Positions 10,901 to 24,465 of a stretch of DNA of 64,000 bases are shown here, piece after piece. The position numbers and the translations under genes were made by a program. The first letter of the stretch is position 1, and each line of letters starts with the position of its first letter. Source of the stretch: Eunapius fragilis (taxonomy: Eukaryota > Porifera > Demospongiae > Spongillida > Spongillidae); the NCBI GenBank assembly GCA_963681505.1, contig OY811991.1, forward strand, positions 754,001-818,000, given 5' to 3'. The notes under the pieces were generated by a model. The model was given only the letters and a program-made list of their open reading frames with translations. It was not told where the DNA came from and did no database searches.

Positions 10901-13900
10901 GGGTCCCCAGCCCATCCAGAGGTTATGGCTGCCCTATACGAGGCAGCACAGGAGGCGGGGTCTACTGTTTCAGAAGACTTCGATATCCGCTTCAACGTGG
11001 ACATCCTTTCCCCCGGTGTAAGGCATGGGGACCCTCCAGAGGTGCTAGAAAAGGACCGCAAGTTGGTGGCAGACTGTGCCTCCTTCCTCGTGGGTGTGGT
11101 CATCCCACGGATGATCAGAGACTGTGTGCAGCTGGTGGCCACACCGTTGGATGGGGACTCGTTGAAGCAGGTGCTACATGAGAGGTAATGGTATCCAAGG
11201 GGCGGAGTTGTTTACTGATCTAATCTGGTCCCCCCTCTGTAGAGGTATAAACATGAGGTACCTGGGTAAGGTGGCAGAGGGGGCATCATCAAGAAATGAT
11301 CTGAACCATATTGTGGTATGTTGAGTGTAGGGGGAGGAGGGGTGGGGAGGGAGGTGTTCTGATGTGAGTCCTTTGTGTGTAATTCACATGAACATATATA
11401 CACGTGCACACGCCCACACACCATGGTGCCATATGTAGCGCCTCTGTGTGACGGAGATGGTTGTGAGGATAGCAAGGAGACGCTATAACCAGATGCTCCA
11501 GGAGACCCCTCTTGCCAAGCTGTCGGTCTCCATTGTCCATTTTCTGAACTGTTTGTTTGGGGAAGTGGACCAACCCAAGGAGCAACAAGATGAGGTACCC
11601 AAGGGGAGGGAGGGGGAGGGAGGGGAGGGAGGGGAGGGAGGGGAGGGAGGGGGAGGGAGGGGAGGGAGGGGGAGGGAGGGGAGGGAGGGGGAGGGAGGGG
11701 AGGGAGGGGTGTCACCTTGACATGCGCATGTTTGTACCTCTTTAGGCTCTTGCAAAGAAGAAGTCTAAGAAGAGGAAGGGACACAGATCTGTCCAAGGTG
11801 ACGATGCTGCTATGATATACCTGGGCTGCATGTTAGGTGTTATATGATCATCAAGAAATGCTGGGGGTTCATTAAGAAATGCCGGGGGTTCATTAAGAAA
11901 TGTTGGGGGTTCATTAAGAAATGTTGTGGGGGTTCATTAAGAAATGTTGGGGGTTCATTAAGAAATGTTGTGGGTTCATTAAGAAATGCCAGGCGTTCAT
12001 TAAGAGTGCCGGGGTTCATTAAGAATGCCAGGGTTCATTAAGAATGCCGGGGGTTCATTAAGAAACGTTGGGGGTTCAATAAGAAATGTTGGAGTTTCAG
12101 GGCTAATGGTGTCTGTCCATTCCTGCCCCATGTTAGAGTCAGAGGCTTACCTCAAGATGTCCAGTGCTTCCCTCTGGGCATCCATTGTGGATGAGATTGC
12201 TTGGCACTACAGATACAAGCTGGAGTAGTGAGTTGTTTGATCATGTGATCGTCATGTGACTGGTCATACCCACCAGTTGTGACTTGGCAGCAACATGCAC
12301 TGCTCTGTGTATGCACAAAATCTCCATTCTACGCCAGTTATGCAAGAAAACAGGTATGATTCTACGTGGGTGGAGGTGGTATGGTGATGAGGTGCAATGT
12401 GGAGGTGGGTTGTTAAGGTGTGGGGTACAGGTTTGTGAATGGTGATGATACCATCACAAAGGCTGGGTCACCGACTAGGTGTGATCACTTGTTTCATGGT
12501 TTCCTTTCACAGGGACACAGCTGTTCCTTAGGGAGTATGATTTGACCAGCAAGCTGCCCTTTACGGAAGATGATGTCATCAGCATGTTCCCTGTTGTGAA
12601 ACATACCAATTTTAGGGTAAGGAACACCAATATTAGGCCATCTTAAGGGTAAGGTACACCAGTATTAGGCCTCTTATCTTAAGGGTAAGGTACACCAATA
12701 TTAGGCCTCTTATCTTAAGGGTAAGGTACACCAGTATTAGGCCTCTTATCTTAAGGGTAAGGAACACCAGTATTAGGCCATCTTAAGGGTAAGGTACACC
12801 AGTATTATCAGTATTATCTGTTACACACATACACAACACATGCACACACACAACACACATGCACACACAACATACTTTACTGTTCAGCCAACAGAGGGTG
12901 TGGCACTACTGGAGTTGGGCCAGGTGAAGCTACGCAGTGGTAAGTGTCAGCACATGGGGGGGGGGGGGGGGGGGGGGGGAAAGGCAGCACATGGGTGGAC
13001 AGGGGAGTGGAAGTTAGGTTATGACCCAAGTATGTGCTATAGGTCAAGTCAGGCTGGCTCATGACTTCCTAGTTGAGGCCTTGCAGCTGTTCATCAGGAT
13101 CTACGGACCAATGCATTTGGACATAGCTAACTGCTACAGGTATGTGCCCCTCCCCCCGTAGTCTCCATAGTCCGTGCATCACACTTGTCACTGTCACCAC
13201 ACCATCACACATCACATCCAATCACCACCACACAACCTCATCACATCACATCACAATTATCACACCTCACCCCCACCTTCCCTACTATTGCTCATCACCA
13301 TGACTACCATTGTTAATCGCCATGACTATCACCACGGCTACCATCCAACTTGAAGGTCCATGGCCAAGATCTCCTACATCCTCGGGGACACCCCCCTGGC
13401 CCTGAGCTACCAGCACAAGGCCGCCCTGATCATGGAGAGGGTGATGGGTGTGGACCATCCAACCACAGTGGCCTCCTACATCAACCTCGCCCTGTACTGC
13501 CACGACGCCAAGCAGACGGGTGTGGCCCTGAGGCTCCTCTACAGGGCCCGCTACCTCCTGGTCCTCATGTACGGGGAGGGTCACCCCGAGCTGGCCACCT
13601 GCGACACCAACCTTGCCCTGATACTGCACGGTCTTGGGGACCACCAGACATCCGTCAAGTACCTGACGAGTGCCCTTGGCTTGCATGAGAGGTGTGTTGG
13701 GGGAGGGGGGTTGAAGGCTGGGCTTAAGTTCATCTGTATCTGATGGTGTGTGTGTAGGTACAGTGGAAAGGACTCTCTGCAGACTGCAATAGGGTCAGTT
13801 ACCAGTGCGGCAGATGAATAAAAGGGTTGGAGGGGAGGGTGGGAGGTGTGGTTGGGGGAGGAGGGTGGGAGATGTGTTGGAGGAGGGTGGGAGGTGTGTT

Positions 13901-14774
13901 GGAGGAGGGTGGGAGGTGTGTTGGAGGGTGGGAGGTGTGTTGGAGGAGGGTGGGAGGTGTGTTGGAGGAGGGTGGGAGGTGTGTTGGGGGAGTGGTTGAG
14001 GGAGGGTGGGAGGTGTGTTGGAGGAGGGTGGGAGGTGTGGATGATAAGTTGTTATAATTTGTGTCCTGATGAATGTTTTCATTTATCCAGACACCATCTT
14101 GTTGCCCGTGCTGAGTCCTTCCTTGGGGACTTCAGAGCTGCACTGCAGCATGAGAAGGCTGCACACACTATATACAGCTCCAAGGTGAGGAGGAGGCTTG
14201 CTGCGTGTGTTGGTGACGGCACATTACGTGTGTGCTGCACACAGCTTGGACCTGATCATGAGAAGACCAAGGAAAGTTCAGAGTGTTTGAAGCAACTGAC
14301 TGAACGAGCGGTGACAGTTCAGAAGACGGTGAGATTGAATTGAATTGACAAGTATATTGCCCAAGAACAGACTTCATACCTTCCCTCCCGTGCAGATTAA
14401 TGAGATGACTGCAAAGGGCAAGAGCAGTGGCCGTGCAATGGTGTGTATGTGTGTGTGTGTGTGTGGGTGGGTGTGTGTGTGTGTGCTGATATATTTTCCA
14501 TCAATAAGGTTGACCTTCCTGGGTCATGGAAGGATGTAGCTGGTATGATCACTGGCCTGGAAGGTACACGTTACGGAAACAAGGGTCAAAGGTTAGTGTG
14601 TGTGGTGTGTGCTTTAGGTTTGGATGTGACAAGTTTTCTAATTCATCACAGTGGAGTGGCATGGAAGAGGAATAAGGAAGGAAAGGTGAGTGTGTGTGGC
14701 CCAACTTTTTAGCAGCTGTTATCATCATCTCTATTGCATAGCAGTCGGCTGTCCCTTCGTCTGCCCAACCTTAG
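5092..14774 (+). CDS. CLUH: Clustered mitochondria protein homologue
   Basis: 38 exons join in phase to about 1442 aa (human 1309): 5092-5221, 5751-6010, 6079-6250, 6417-6563, 6722-6852, 6953-7022, 7082-7248, 7697-7743, 7814-7857, 7930-8033, 8173-8265, 8344-8435, 8609-8711, 8852-9056, 9221-9312, 9494-9534, 9755-9809, 9869-9947, 10083-10173, 10294-10369, 10419-10827, 10911-11184, 11243-11315, 11439-11594, 11746-11797, 12137-12227, 12277-12353, 12513-12616, 12888-12939, 13043-13139, 13356-13691, 13758-13793, 14091-14184, 14245-14328, 14396-14440, 14509-14591, 14652-14685, 14742-14774. An acidic disordered N-terminus precedes the CLU-N region ([12 protein letters not shown]), the CLU domain ([38 protein letters not shown]), the [10 protein letters not shown] motif and TPR repeats in exons 30-34 (about residues 1165-1350). 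CLUH is a cytosolic RNA-binding protein that controls mRNAs for mitochondrial proteins and mitochondrial distribution. The start at 5092 opens an exon with a matching donor phase. The insert [10 protein letters not shown] in exon 14 has no human counterpart. Confidence 0.95.
5719..5740 (+). repeat. Poly-C tract before CLUH exon 2
   Basis: About 22 consecutive C ending ten bases before the acceptor at 5751; it stands in the place of the polypyrimidine tract. Confidence 0.85.
6571..6700 (+). repeat. (GT)n microsatellite in CLUH intron 4
   Basis: Interrupted GT repeat starting right at the donor GTAAGT of exon 4. Confidence 0.95.
7245..7605 (+). repeat. Minisatellite starting at the CLUH exon 7 splice donor
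   Basis: About 20 imperfect copies of GTGAGGGTGATGATGTAGGG. The first copy begins at the donor GTGAGG (7249), so most units contain a donor-like GTGAGG. Confidence 0.92.
7786..7812 (+). repeat. Poly-C tract before CLUH exon 9
   Basis: An almost pure C run directly abutting the acceptor AG at 7812-7813. Confidence 0.9.
8282..8306 (+). repeat. Poly-G tract after CLUH exon 11
   Basis: About 24 G beginning close to the donor at 8266. Confidence 0.9.
8458..8562. repeat. 22-bp tandem repeat, about five copies
   Basis: Unit GATGCCACACCCATAACAATAT in CLUH intron 12. Open on the minus strand as Gly-Val-Ala-Ser-Tyr-Cys-type repeats, which I regard as non-coding. Confidence 0.93.
9535..9720 (+). repeat. 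GTGAGATGTGAGG minisatellite starting at the CLUH exon 16 donor
   Basis: Degenerate 10-13 bp units with the donor GTGAGG at 9535 as the first. It fills most of intron 16. Confidence 0.88.
10261..10280 (+). repeat. Poly-C tract before CLUH exon 20
   Basis: About 20 C ending 13 bases before the acceptor at 10293. Confidence 0.9.
11600..11709 (+). repeat. GGGA-rich low-complexity tract
   Basis: About 110 bp of G3-5A repeats in CLUH intron 24. It has strong G-quadruplex potential on the transcribed RNA. Confidence 0.93.
11849..12095 (+). repeat. Minisatellite of TTCATTAAGAAATG-type units
   Basis: About 12 imperfect units of 19-22 bp in CLUH intron 25, between exons 11746-11797 and 12137-12227. 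Confidence 0.93.
12611..12805 (+). repeat. Minisatellite starting at the CLUH exon 28 donor
   Basis: Five to six copies of a unit of about 35 bp, each containing AAGGGTAAGG followed by ACACCA and TATTAGGC. The first GGTAAGG is the actual splice donor at 12617, so donor-like sites are multiplied. Confidence 0.9.
12957..12979 (+). repeat. Poly-G tract after CLUH exon 29
   Basis: About 23 G starting 17 bases after the donor at 12940. Confidence 0.9.
13820..14040 (+). repeat. GGAGGTGTGTTGGAGGAGGG minisatellite
   Basis: Repeats of about 21 bp fill CLUH intron 32. Open frames in it (Gly/Val/Cys/Trp-rich) are repeat translations. Confidence 0.92.
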
Positions 14775-15225
14775 ACCTTGCACCTTTGCCCCTCCCCCAT
14801 CCACCCACCTAAAATGGCATCTGTGTGTATTTGGACCAATCTAGACACACACCTGTTATTGTGTGGATCAGTTGTGTACGTACCAGTATTGTATTTATTG
14901 TGATGGGTTGTCATTGGCAACACCACCGTGTTGAATGAAGTATTTGATGCTGACAACATCCCATTTTGCTGCACCTCATACATTAAAAAAAAAATTTATC
15001 CTGTTGATAATATTCCAAAGTAACAAACTCCATCAGATCTGTACACACACTGCAGGTGTGTTGGAATAAGCTGGTTCTATTCGTTTGCCCGTGCCACACA
15101 AATAGCCATGCATGTTTGCTGCTAATATGGAGCTTTGAAACTTCATGGCAAAACAAATAGGTCAGAGTCATCAAACATTACACACAAAACACACAGTGTG
15201 GTGTGTGTGTGTGTGTGTGTGGCCG
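14775..15225. other. Convergent 3' region between CLUH and TRMT61A
   Basis: The two genes end tail to tail 451 bp apart. For CLUH the variant ATTAAA at 14982-14987 is the nearest signal seen. For TRMT61A an AATAAA lies on the minus strand at 14899-14894, past the CLUH signal, so the 3' UTRs may overlap. A GT microsatellite at 15200-15222 directly follows the TRMT61A stop. Confidence 0.5.
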
Positions 15226-17069
<1,844 letters not shown>

Positions 17070-17146
17070 CCTAGGAAGCACGTGGTTAAATATTCACACG
17101 TCATAAGGCGCCAAAATTAAAAAATAAAAAGAAAGAGGGCACGTGT
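17070..17146. promoter_or_regulatory. Compact divergent promoter, TRMT61A / STK36
   Basis: Only 77 bp separate the two start codons. The interval contains an A-rich stretch (about 17114-17136), a TATTCACACGTCATA segment around 17091-17105 that holds an ACGTCA core like a CRE half site, and a CACGTG-like ACGTGT next to the kinase ATG. It must contain both 5' UTRs unless upstream non-coding exons exist. Confidence 0.6.
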
Positions 17147-19786
17147 ATGCAGGACGTCAATCACTACCATGTCCTGGAGCTCATCGGAGAAGGCTCGTTT
17201 GGGCGTGTGTACAAGGGTCGCAGAAAGTTCAGTAAACAGGTTTGTTTGCGTCCGCCTGTCATTTGCGCGCGTCCTTGATTTCCCCGCGTATTCTCAGATC
17301 GTGGCTCTCAAGTTTATATCGAAGCTGAAGCGTAGCGAAGAGGAACTGCTCAGCCTGAAGAAAGAGGTGGAGATAATGCGAGAACTGAGGCACAACAACA
17401 TCATTGCTCTGTACGACTGGTTTGAGACCGACACGGATGTAGGTTACCATGACTACAATAGGCCTCTATAGAACTTCTCCTGTTAGGTCTGTGTCGTTAC
17501 TGAATTTGCTGAAGGAGACTTGTTCCAAATTTTAGAAGACGATAAGCGCCTATCCGAGATTGAGGTACTTGAGAGAGAAAGAGAGAGAGAGAGATGGGGG
17601 GGGGGGGGGGGGGAAGAGCTTATGTGTGTGTTATGGGTTTGTTCTAACTTGGTCTCATAAAGTTACTTGTCATCCGTAGGTAAATAATGGAATAGCCCCA
17701 TGGCCATCCATAATTGTATTGTACCTACATGCACATACAAGAACAAACATGGTTTAACCTCTTTGAAAGGGTAGGGCCCTCAACAAAGTTTGACAGAGAC
17801 ACAGCAAACAATAAATTATATAATAATATAAATGTGATGCAAGCACACATATGTACACACACATACATATACATATATACATATATACACACATACATAC
17901 ATATATACATACACACATACATACACGTACATACATACATACATACATACATACATACATACATACATAATAATAATAATAATAATAATATTCCATCGCA
18001 ACTGTACATATACATGTCTTACACGCATACAATACAGTCACGTTTGGGGAGAAGAAACAGTGGGGGACACAAATATAGTTGTAACGTCCACGCAAGACAC
18101 CAACACACCACCATATACTACGCCGTTCGAAACTTGGGCTTTATTTGCTCAGTGGAGCCACGGTGAGCGCGTCCGTTCATATTTTCAAACCAACAATCGT
18201 TCAATCTTCTATTTCAACTCCAAACAGCCTTCACACACACTAGGACACAAACTTTCTCGTTTTATGAGACGTAGCAATGTTGCCGGTCAGTGGTTCGGTT
18301 GACGCGATGGAAGAAATAAAACGTGTAGCTCCAGATAGAGCGCACCACTCAGGAACTGTCTTCTCGAGAAGAGCCGAATAGATCTCAGATGGTAGCGGCA
18401 TGACGGGGCCAGCGAACAAACCACTTTACACGTGGCAGCGTAGTAATAGGAACGGGGGCAAGGGAGAAAATCCAATGCCATGAGCCGACCATCTACGTGC
18501 CACGCGGATGTACATACATACATACATATATACATAATAATAATAATAATAATAATATTCCATCGCAACTGTACATATACATGTCATACACGCATACAAT
18601 ACAGTCACGTTTGGGGAGAAGAAACAGTGGGGGACACAAATATAGTTGTAACGTCCACGCAAGACACCAACACAACACCATATACTACGCCGTTCGAAAC
18701 TTGGGCTTTATTTGCTCAGTGGAGCCACGGTGAGCGCGTCCGTTCATATTTTCAAACCAACAATCGTTCAATCTTCTATTTCAACTCCAAACAGCCTTCA
18801 CACACACTAAGACACAAACTTTCTCGTTTTATGAGACGTAGCAATGTTGCCGGTCAGTGGTTTGGTTGACGCGATGGAAGAAAAAAACGTGTAGCTCCAG
18901 ATAGAGCGCACCACTCAGGAACTGTCTTCTCGAGAAGAGCCGAATAGATCTCAGATGGTAGCGGCATGACGGGGCCAGCGAACAAACCACTTTACACGTG
19001 GCAGCGTAGTAATAGGAACGGGGGCAAGGGAGAAAATCCAATGCCATGAGCCGACCATCTACGCGCCACGCGGATGTACATACATATATACATACATACA
19101 TACATACATACATACATAATAATAACCATCGCATTTGCACATGGTACAAACACGTTTGGGGAGGAGGTTTATAGGCAGGAGAACACACGCAGTATCTAAT
19201 GTCCACAATACTAGCACACAGCGAGATAGAAACAGTACTGTCCGCTAAAAACTTGGGCTTTATTTGCTCGTGGAGTCACGGGAGCGTGTCTGCATCCAAA
19301 CCTTGAGGACTAGCCATCGTCTTCAACAAATGGTGACTCCTGCCCGTTAGTAATATAGCAGGCCACAAAAAGACACAAACTTTCTCATTTTTAGTTGGGG
19401 CAGCACCGTCGCATCTCGTAGGGTAGCAGCGGACCAGGTAGCGTAAGCGCGAAATTCCAATTATAGCTCACTGCCCAGAAAAACAGATGGAAACTCCTCG
19501 AGATGAGCCGAAAAGATGGTAGTAGTATGACGGGGCCAGCGAACACACCACGTTACACGTGGCAGCGTAGATAAAGGAACGGGGGCAAGGGAGAGACTCC
19601 AATGCCATGAGCCGCCCAACTACGCGCCACGCGGATGTACATACATACATACATACATACATACATACATACATACATACATACATACATACATACATAC
19701 ATACATACATACATACATACATACATACATACATACATACATACATACATACATACATACATACATACATACATACATACATACAT

Positions 19787-19817
<31 letters not shown>

Positions 19818-21538
19818 TACATACATACATACATACATACATACATACATACATGCATACATACATACATGCATACATACACATACACACATATACACTT
19901 ACACACCCAACACACATACATACACACATGCACGCACACTTACACACACACACACGCACACACACACACACGTGATTTGCAGACACTTGAATAGCTAGCT
20001 TTTCAGAAAGCCTCTGGTACTCCACTTTGATCCACCCTGTCAACTAATAGTTTACATGTAATGGATTCACACATGTGATCAGGCTTGTAGAGCCACCATG
20101 GCAACCACGATGAACCTCAGTACCATAAAGAAGGAGGGAGTATTGATGTTGTCAAGAGGAAGTTGAGTATCCATTGGTAGGAGCACAGATAAAAAGGAGT
20201 GCAACCTCTATTTACCAAGAATGGGGATGTCTGCATGTCACCAAGGTAGTGAGAACGTGTGATGAATCTTTAGATATCGAAGTAGAGCAATCCAGAAACA
20301 GGTCGATCAACTTGAGTGGTGATACTATGTTGAACTACTGGATCAGGGTGAACTTGGTTGCAGATACAGATCTGATGGCTGCTCAATTCTACTACACACC
20401 CCAGCACTCTGATCTGGAGGTGGCTCAGTTCTACTACACACTCCAGCACTCTGATCTGGAGGTGGCTCAGTTCTACTACACACTCCAGCACTCTGATCTG
20501 GAGGTGGCTCAGTTCTACTACACACCCCAGCACTCTGATCTGGAGGTGGCTCAGTTCTACTACACACCCCAGCACTCTGATCTGGAGGTGGCTCAGTTCT
20601 ACTACACACTCCAGCACTCTGATCTGGAGGTGGCTCAGTTCTACTACACACCCCAGCACTCTGATCTGGAGGTGGCTCAGTTCTACTACACACCCCAGCA
20701 CTCTGATCTGGAGGTGGCTCAGTTCTACTACACACCCCAGCACTCTGATCTGGAGGTGGCTCAGTTCTACTACACACCCCAGCACTCTGATCTGGAGGTG
20801 GCTCAGTTCTACTACACACCCCAGCACTCTGATCTGGAGGTGGCTCAGTTCTACTACACACCCCAGCACTCTGATCTGGAGGTGGCTCAGTTCTACTACA
20901 CACTCCAGCACTCTGATCTGGAGGTGGCTCAGTTCTGTGAAGCTTTACTGTTCACTATAATTGGGAGGACATAAACATATAAACAACATTTGAGCACACT
21001 TGAGGGTTGTAACTTACCTTGTTCAGAAGCTGAGAGTTTTTTCGTGGGAAAACGATAAGAGCTCACTTCCTGGGGACACTTTTTCCGCGGCCTTGGCATT
21101 AGTATCGCTTCATGGCTATTATCACGAGTGACATAATATGATGAATAGGATATCAAAAAACCATGGTGACATAGCTGATCTGTATAGAAATATTGGAGGG
21201 CTTTGCAGGTGCTAACTGCATCTCTTTCTCTCCCTCCTTTCTCTAGATTCAACCTATTGCCTGTCAGCTGGTGTCTGCTTTGTTCTACCTCCATTCACAC
21301 CGCATTCTCCACAGAGATATGAAACCTCAAAACATTCTGATTGGGAAAAATGGAACAATGAAATTGTGTGACTTTGGGTATGTGTTGTGTGCTATCATTC
21401 TGACCCCTTCTGGGTCCCCCTTCCCGGGCCCACCCCCAACCCCGGGATTTATCGAACATGTTCCTATTACACACATGTATGTCAGGTTTGCCCGAGCAAT
21501 GAGCAGAGAGACTGTAGTTTTGACATCTATTAAGGTCA

Positions 21539-21603
<65 letters not shown>

Positions 21604-23521
21604 CCTTGCTTTAAATGGGGGGAGGGGGGGGGGGGCCTAACCACAGGGGACTCCCCTATACATGTCACCTGAGCTTGTTCAAGAGAAACCATACAACCAC
21701 ACAGCTGATCTGTGGTGAGTTATGGAGGGGTGGGGAAGGGGGGGAGGTGGACAAGAGTTAATGTGTGTATTGTTGCTATGGTGATATAAGTGATAACATG
21801 CACACATCACTGCACAGGTCTCTTGGTTGCATCTTGTATGAGCTAGCCACGGGAGAGCCACCATTTTACTGCACTAGTATTGTACAGCTGGTGCATGTCA
21901 TTGTAAAGGTGGGTGGGTACCCTACCTGTTGCCGTGGCTCCCACTGTCTATGTGGGGTCCCTCCCATCAGAATGAGGTGAAATGGCCTGGTGGGATGAGC
22001 CCTCACTTTGAAAGCTTTCTTCAAGGGCTGCTTCAGAAGGACCCACAGAAGAGGATGTCGTGGCCACACCTCCTGTACCACCCTTTCATTGGAGATGGTA
22101 GGTTGCCACATTGTGGTATCCCTTACTTGCCCCACCTCTTCCCTGGGGTATCCCTTTGCTTGCCCCACCTCTTCCCTGGGGTATCCCCTTCTTGCCCCAC
22201 CTCTTCCCTGGGGTATCCCTTACTTGCCCCACCTCTTCCCTGGGGTATCCCCTTCTTGCCCCACCTCTTCCCTGGGGTATCCCCTTCTTGCCCCACCTCT
22301 TCCCTGGGGTATCCCTTGCCCCTCTCACACATTACTCCCTTCCCCTCCAGATCTGGACCTTCAATCGCTGCTGCAGTGTGCACAAGAAGGCTTTGCCATG
22401 GCCAATTCCAGAGAGGCCAGCGCTAAGCTTCCCCCTAGAGCCAAGGTTTGCAGCCCTTATTACATGTACCTCCCAGGGCACTCTTCCCCAGCCCATATCA
22501 CCTCCCAGAGCACTCTCTTCCCCAGACCTTATTACCTCCCAACGCACTAAGAGCACCAGCCCTTATTACCTCCCAACGCACTCTCTTCCCCAGACCTTAT
22601 TACCTCCCGGCGCACTAAGAGCACCAGCCCTTATTACCTCTCAGAGCACTCTCTTCCCGAGCCCTGTGTATTAATGGCCATGCTCACTGTTGTAGGCTAA
22701 CAAAAAGCCACTGATGGAGGCTTGGAGAGAGCTAGACAGAGCCTATGGGCTCGATAGGGAAGGTCAGGGATCCAGGGACAATCAGGTATCTGTAACTAAT
22801 CCCCAAAGGCCGACTTGTGACTCTCAGAGTTCTGAGGTTAGGCACATAGTTGAAATAGGAGTGATCTATTTGGTGCCTTGCTACCACCAGGGGCTAAGCA
22901 GTGATGATGAAGAGTTGGATGGAATGACAATTGACCACCTCATCACGGAAGGTAAAGCTTGTGTATCCTTGGAAACACATGGTTACCACGTCACACACAC
23001 ATACGCACGCACCACTTAGACCCTGACAAGGGTATTGTTGTCAACGATACGCTTGTATCAAAAATTGCCGTCAGATTGGCTCACCATCGGCAGGATCTGG
23101 GTGCACAGCAACATCTACGTGAATCAAGGGGATTGCTGAAGGTTCTTGGGTGTGTCCACACTCTTCTTGCTGACACACAGTGGTGAGTGCACCATGGCTA
23201 ACTCTGTCGTCGTGGTTATGGTGTACGTTTGACTATTCAGTCCTCTGGCCTCAAAGTGTACTGTTATGGCGAGGTTTGGCTTTCCATCATGGTTGCTTGA
23301 TGTAATGGAACAGCTGTGTTTCCACCCCCTCCCTCCTGCTTCCTGGGGAGAGTCCCTTCTTTGTCAACTAGCTGTCATGCTCTACTGGTGCTTCAGGAAC
23401 ATAGCCATATTCCTGGGGACCAGTCAAGAGAACAGTTTGCACTGCTTCATAGAGAGCATCCAAAGGACCTGTGTCCTAGCCAACATCCTGATATCACGGC
23501 AGTTGTCTCAACCCATTGTTG

Positions 23522-23590
<69 letters not shown>

Positions 23591-23726
23591 GTATGACTTC
23601 TCATTTCACATTTCAGGTATTAAGGAGCATTGCTTGTGTGGTTGGTGTCAGTGAGAGATGGGATGGGGACCAGAAGGCCCAGTTATTGAGGTAAGCACAG
23701 AGTTGTCTTTTAGTTCAAACATGTCC

Positions 23727-23777
<51 letters not shown>

Positions 23778-24422
23778 TCATCCATTCTCTGAACAGTGCA
23801 TTAGACATGGAAGCTGTGATGTTGTTGCTTAGGACCAACAGTGAGGAATATCACCAACCTGTTACAGGTGTGTTGTGTGTGTGTGTGTGTGTGTGTGTTT
23901 ATATGGCAACCCTCTCACATCAGAATTGTTATCTGCAATGGTGCAGTTGGACTCCTACTATGTCCAGTGGCTTGCTGACTGTCTTGACCATACTGAAGTA
24001 CAAACATTTGACACACGTGCACACAATGCAATCATTTTCGTACCTGGTCCCCCCTCCTCCTCCCCCTCCTGGTGCCCTGGTCCCCCTCCCCCTCCTGGTG
24101 CTTAGGGACTATCTCCTGCCCTGGGAAGATGTTTGGTCACTCACGGCAACCAACAGACCGCTGTGGACTGTCTAATAGTATTGTGTAAGCTATTCAGACA
24201 CTCAGCTGAGAATGTCTCCGTGGTCATGGATGTCATTGGACGTACTGAAGGTATGTCGGCTCTTGTTCTGTGTGCAGTGTGTGAAACCATGGAAACCACC
24301 ACAGCTGATGCACAACTGAGCTACTTGTTGAATAGCCAAGATGCAGCTGTGAGGCTTCATACCTACAAGCTGATTGGTCTTTTGGCTAAAGTAAACACAT
24401 CTGAGCTGAATTGGCTGTAAGA

Positions 24423-24465
<43 letters not shown>

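Noticed and set aside
18120..18140. tRNA gene suggested by GTTCGAAAC
   Set aside because: No cloverleaf arms or A box at the right distance; at most a relic B box in a repeat.
19468..20043. Long minus-strand frames of Val-Cys-Met-Tyr repeats, and similar frames at 17.8, 26.3, 35.4 and 38.1 kb
   Set aside because: They are translations of (ACAT)n or (CA)n microsatellites and have no unique coding sequence.
20174..20974. 266-codon repeat protein
   Set aside because: Minisatellite in an intron, open on both strands; no conserved domain.
23732..24175. Plus-strand ORF continuing from a GT microsatellite through STK36 exons
   Set aside because: Wrong frame relative to the kinase; the exons 23797-23867 and 23924-23997 read in another frame that joins in phase.
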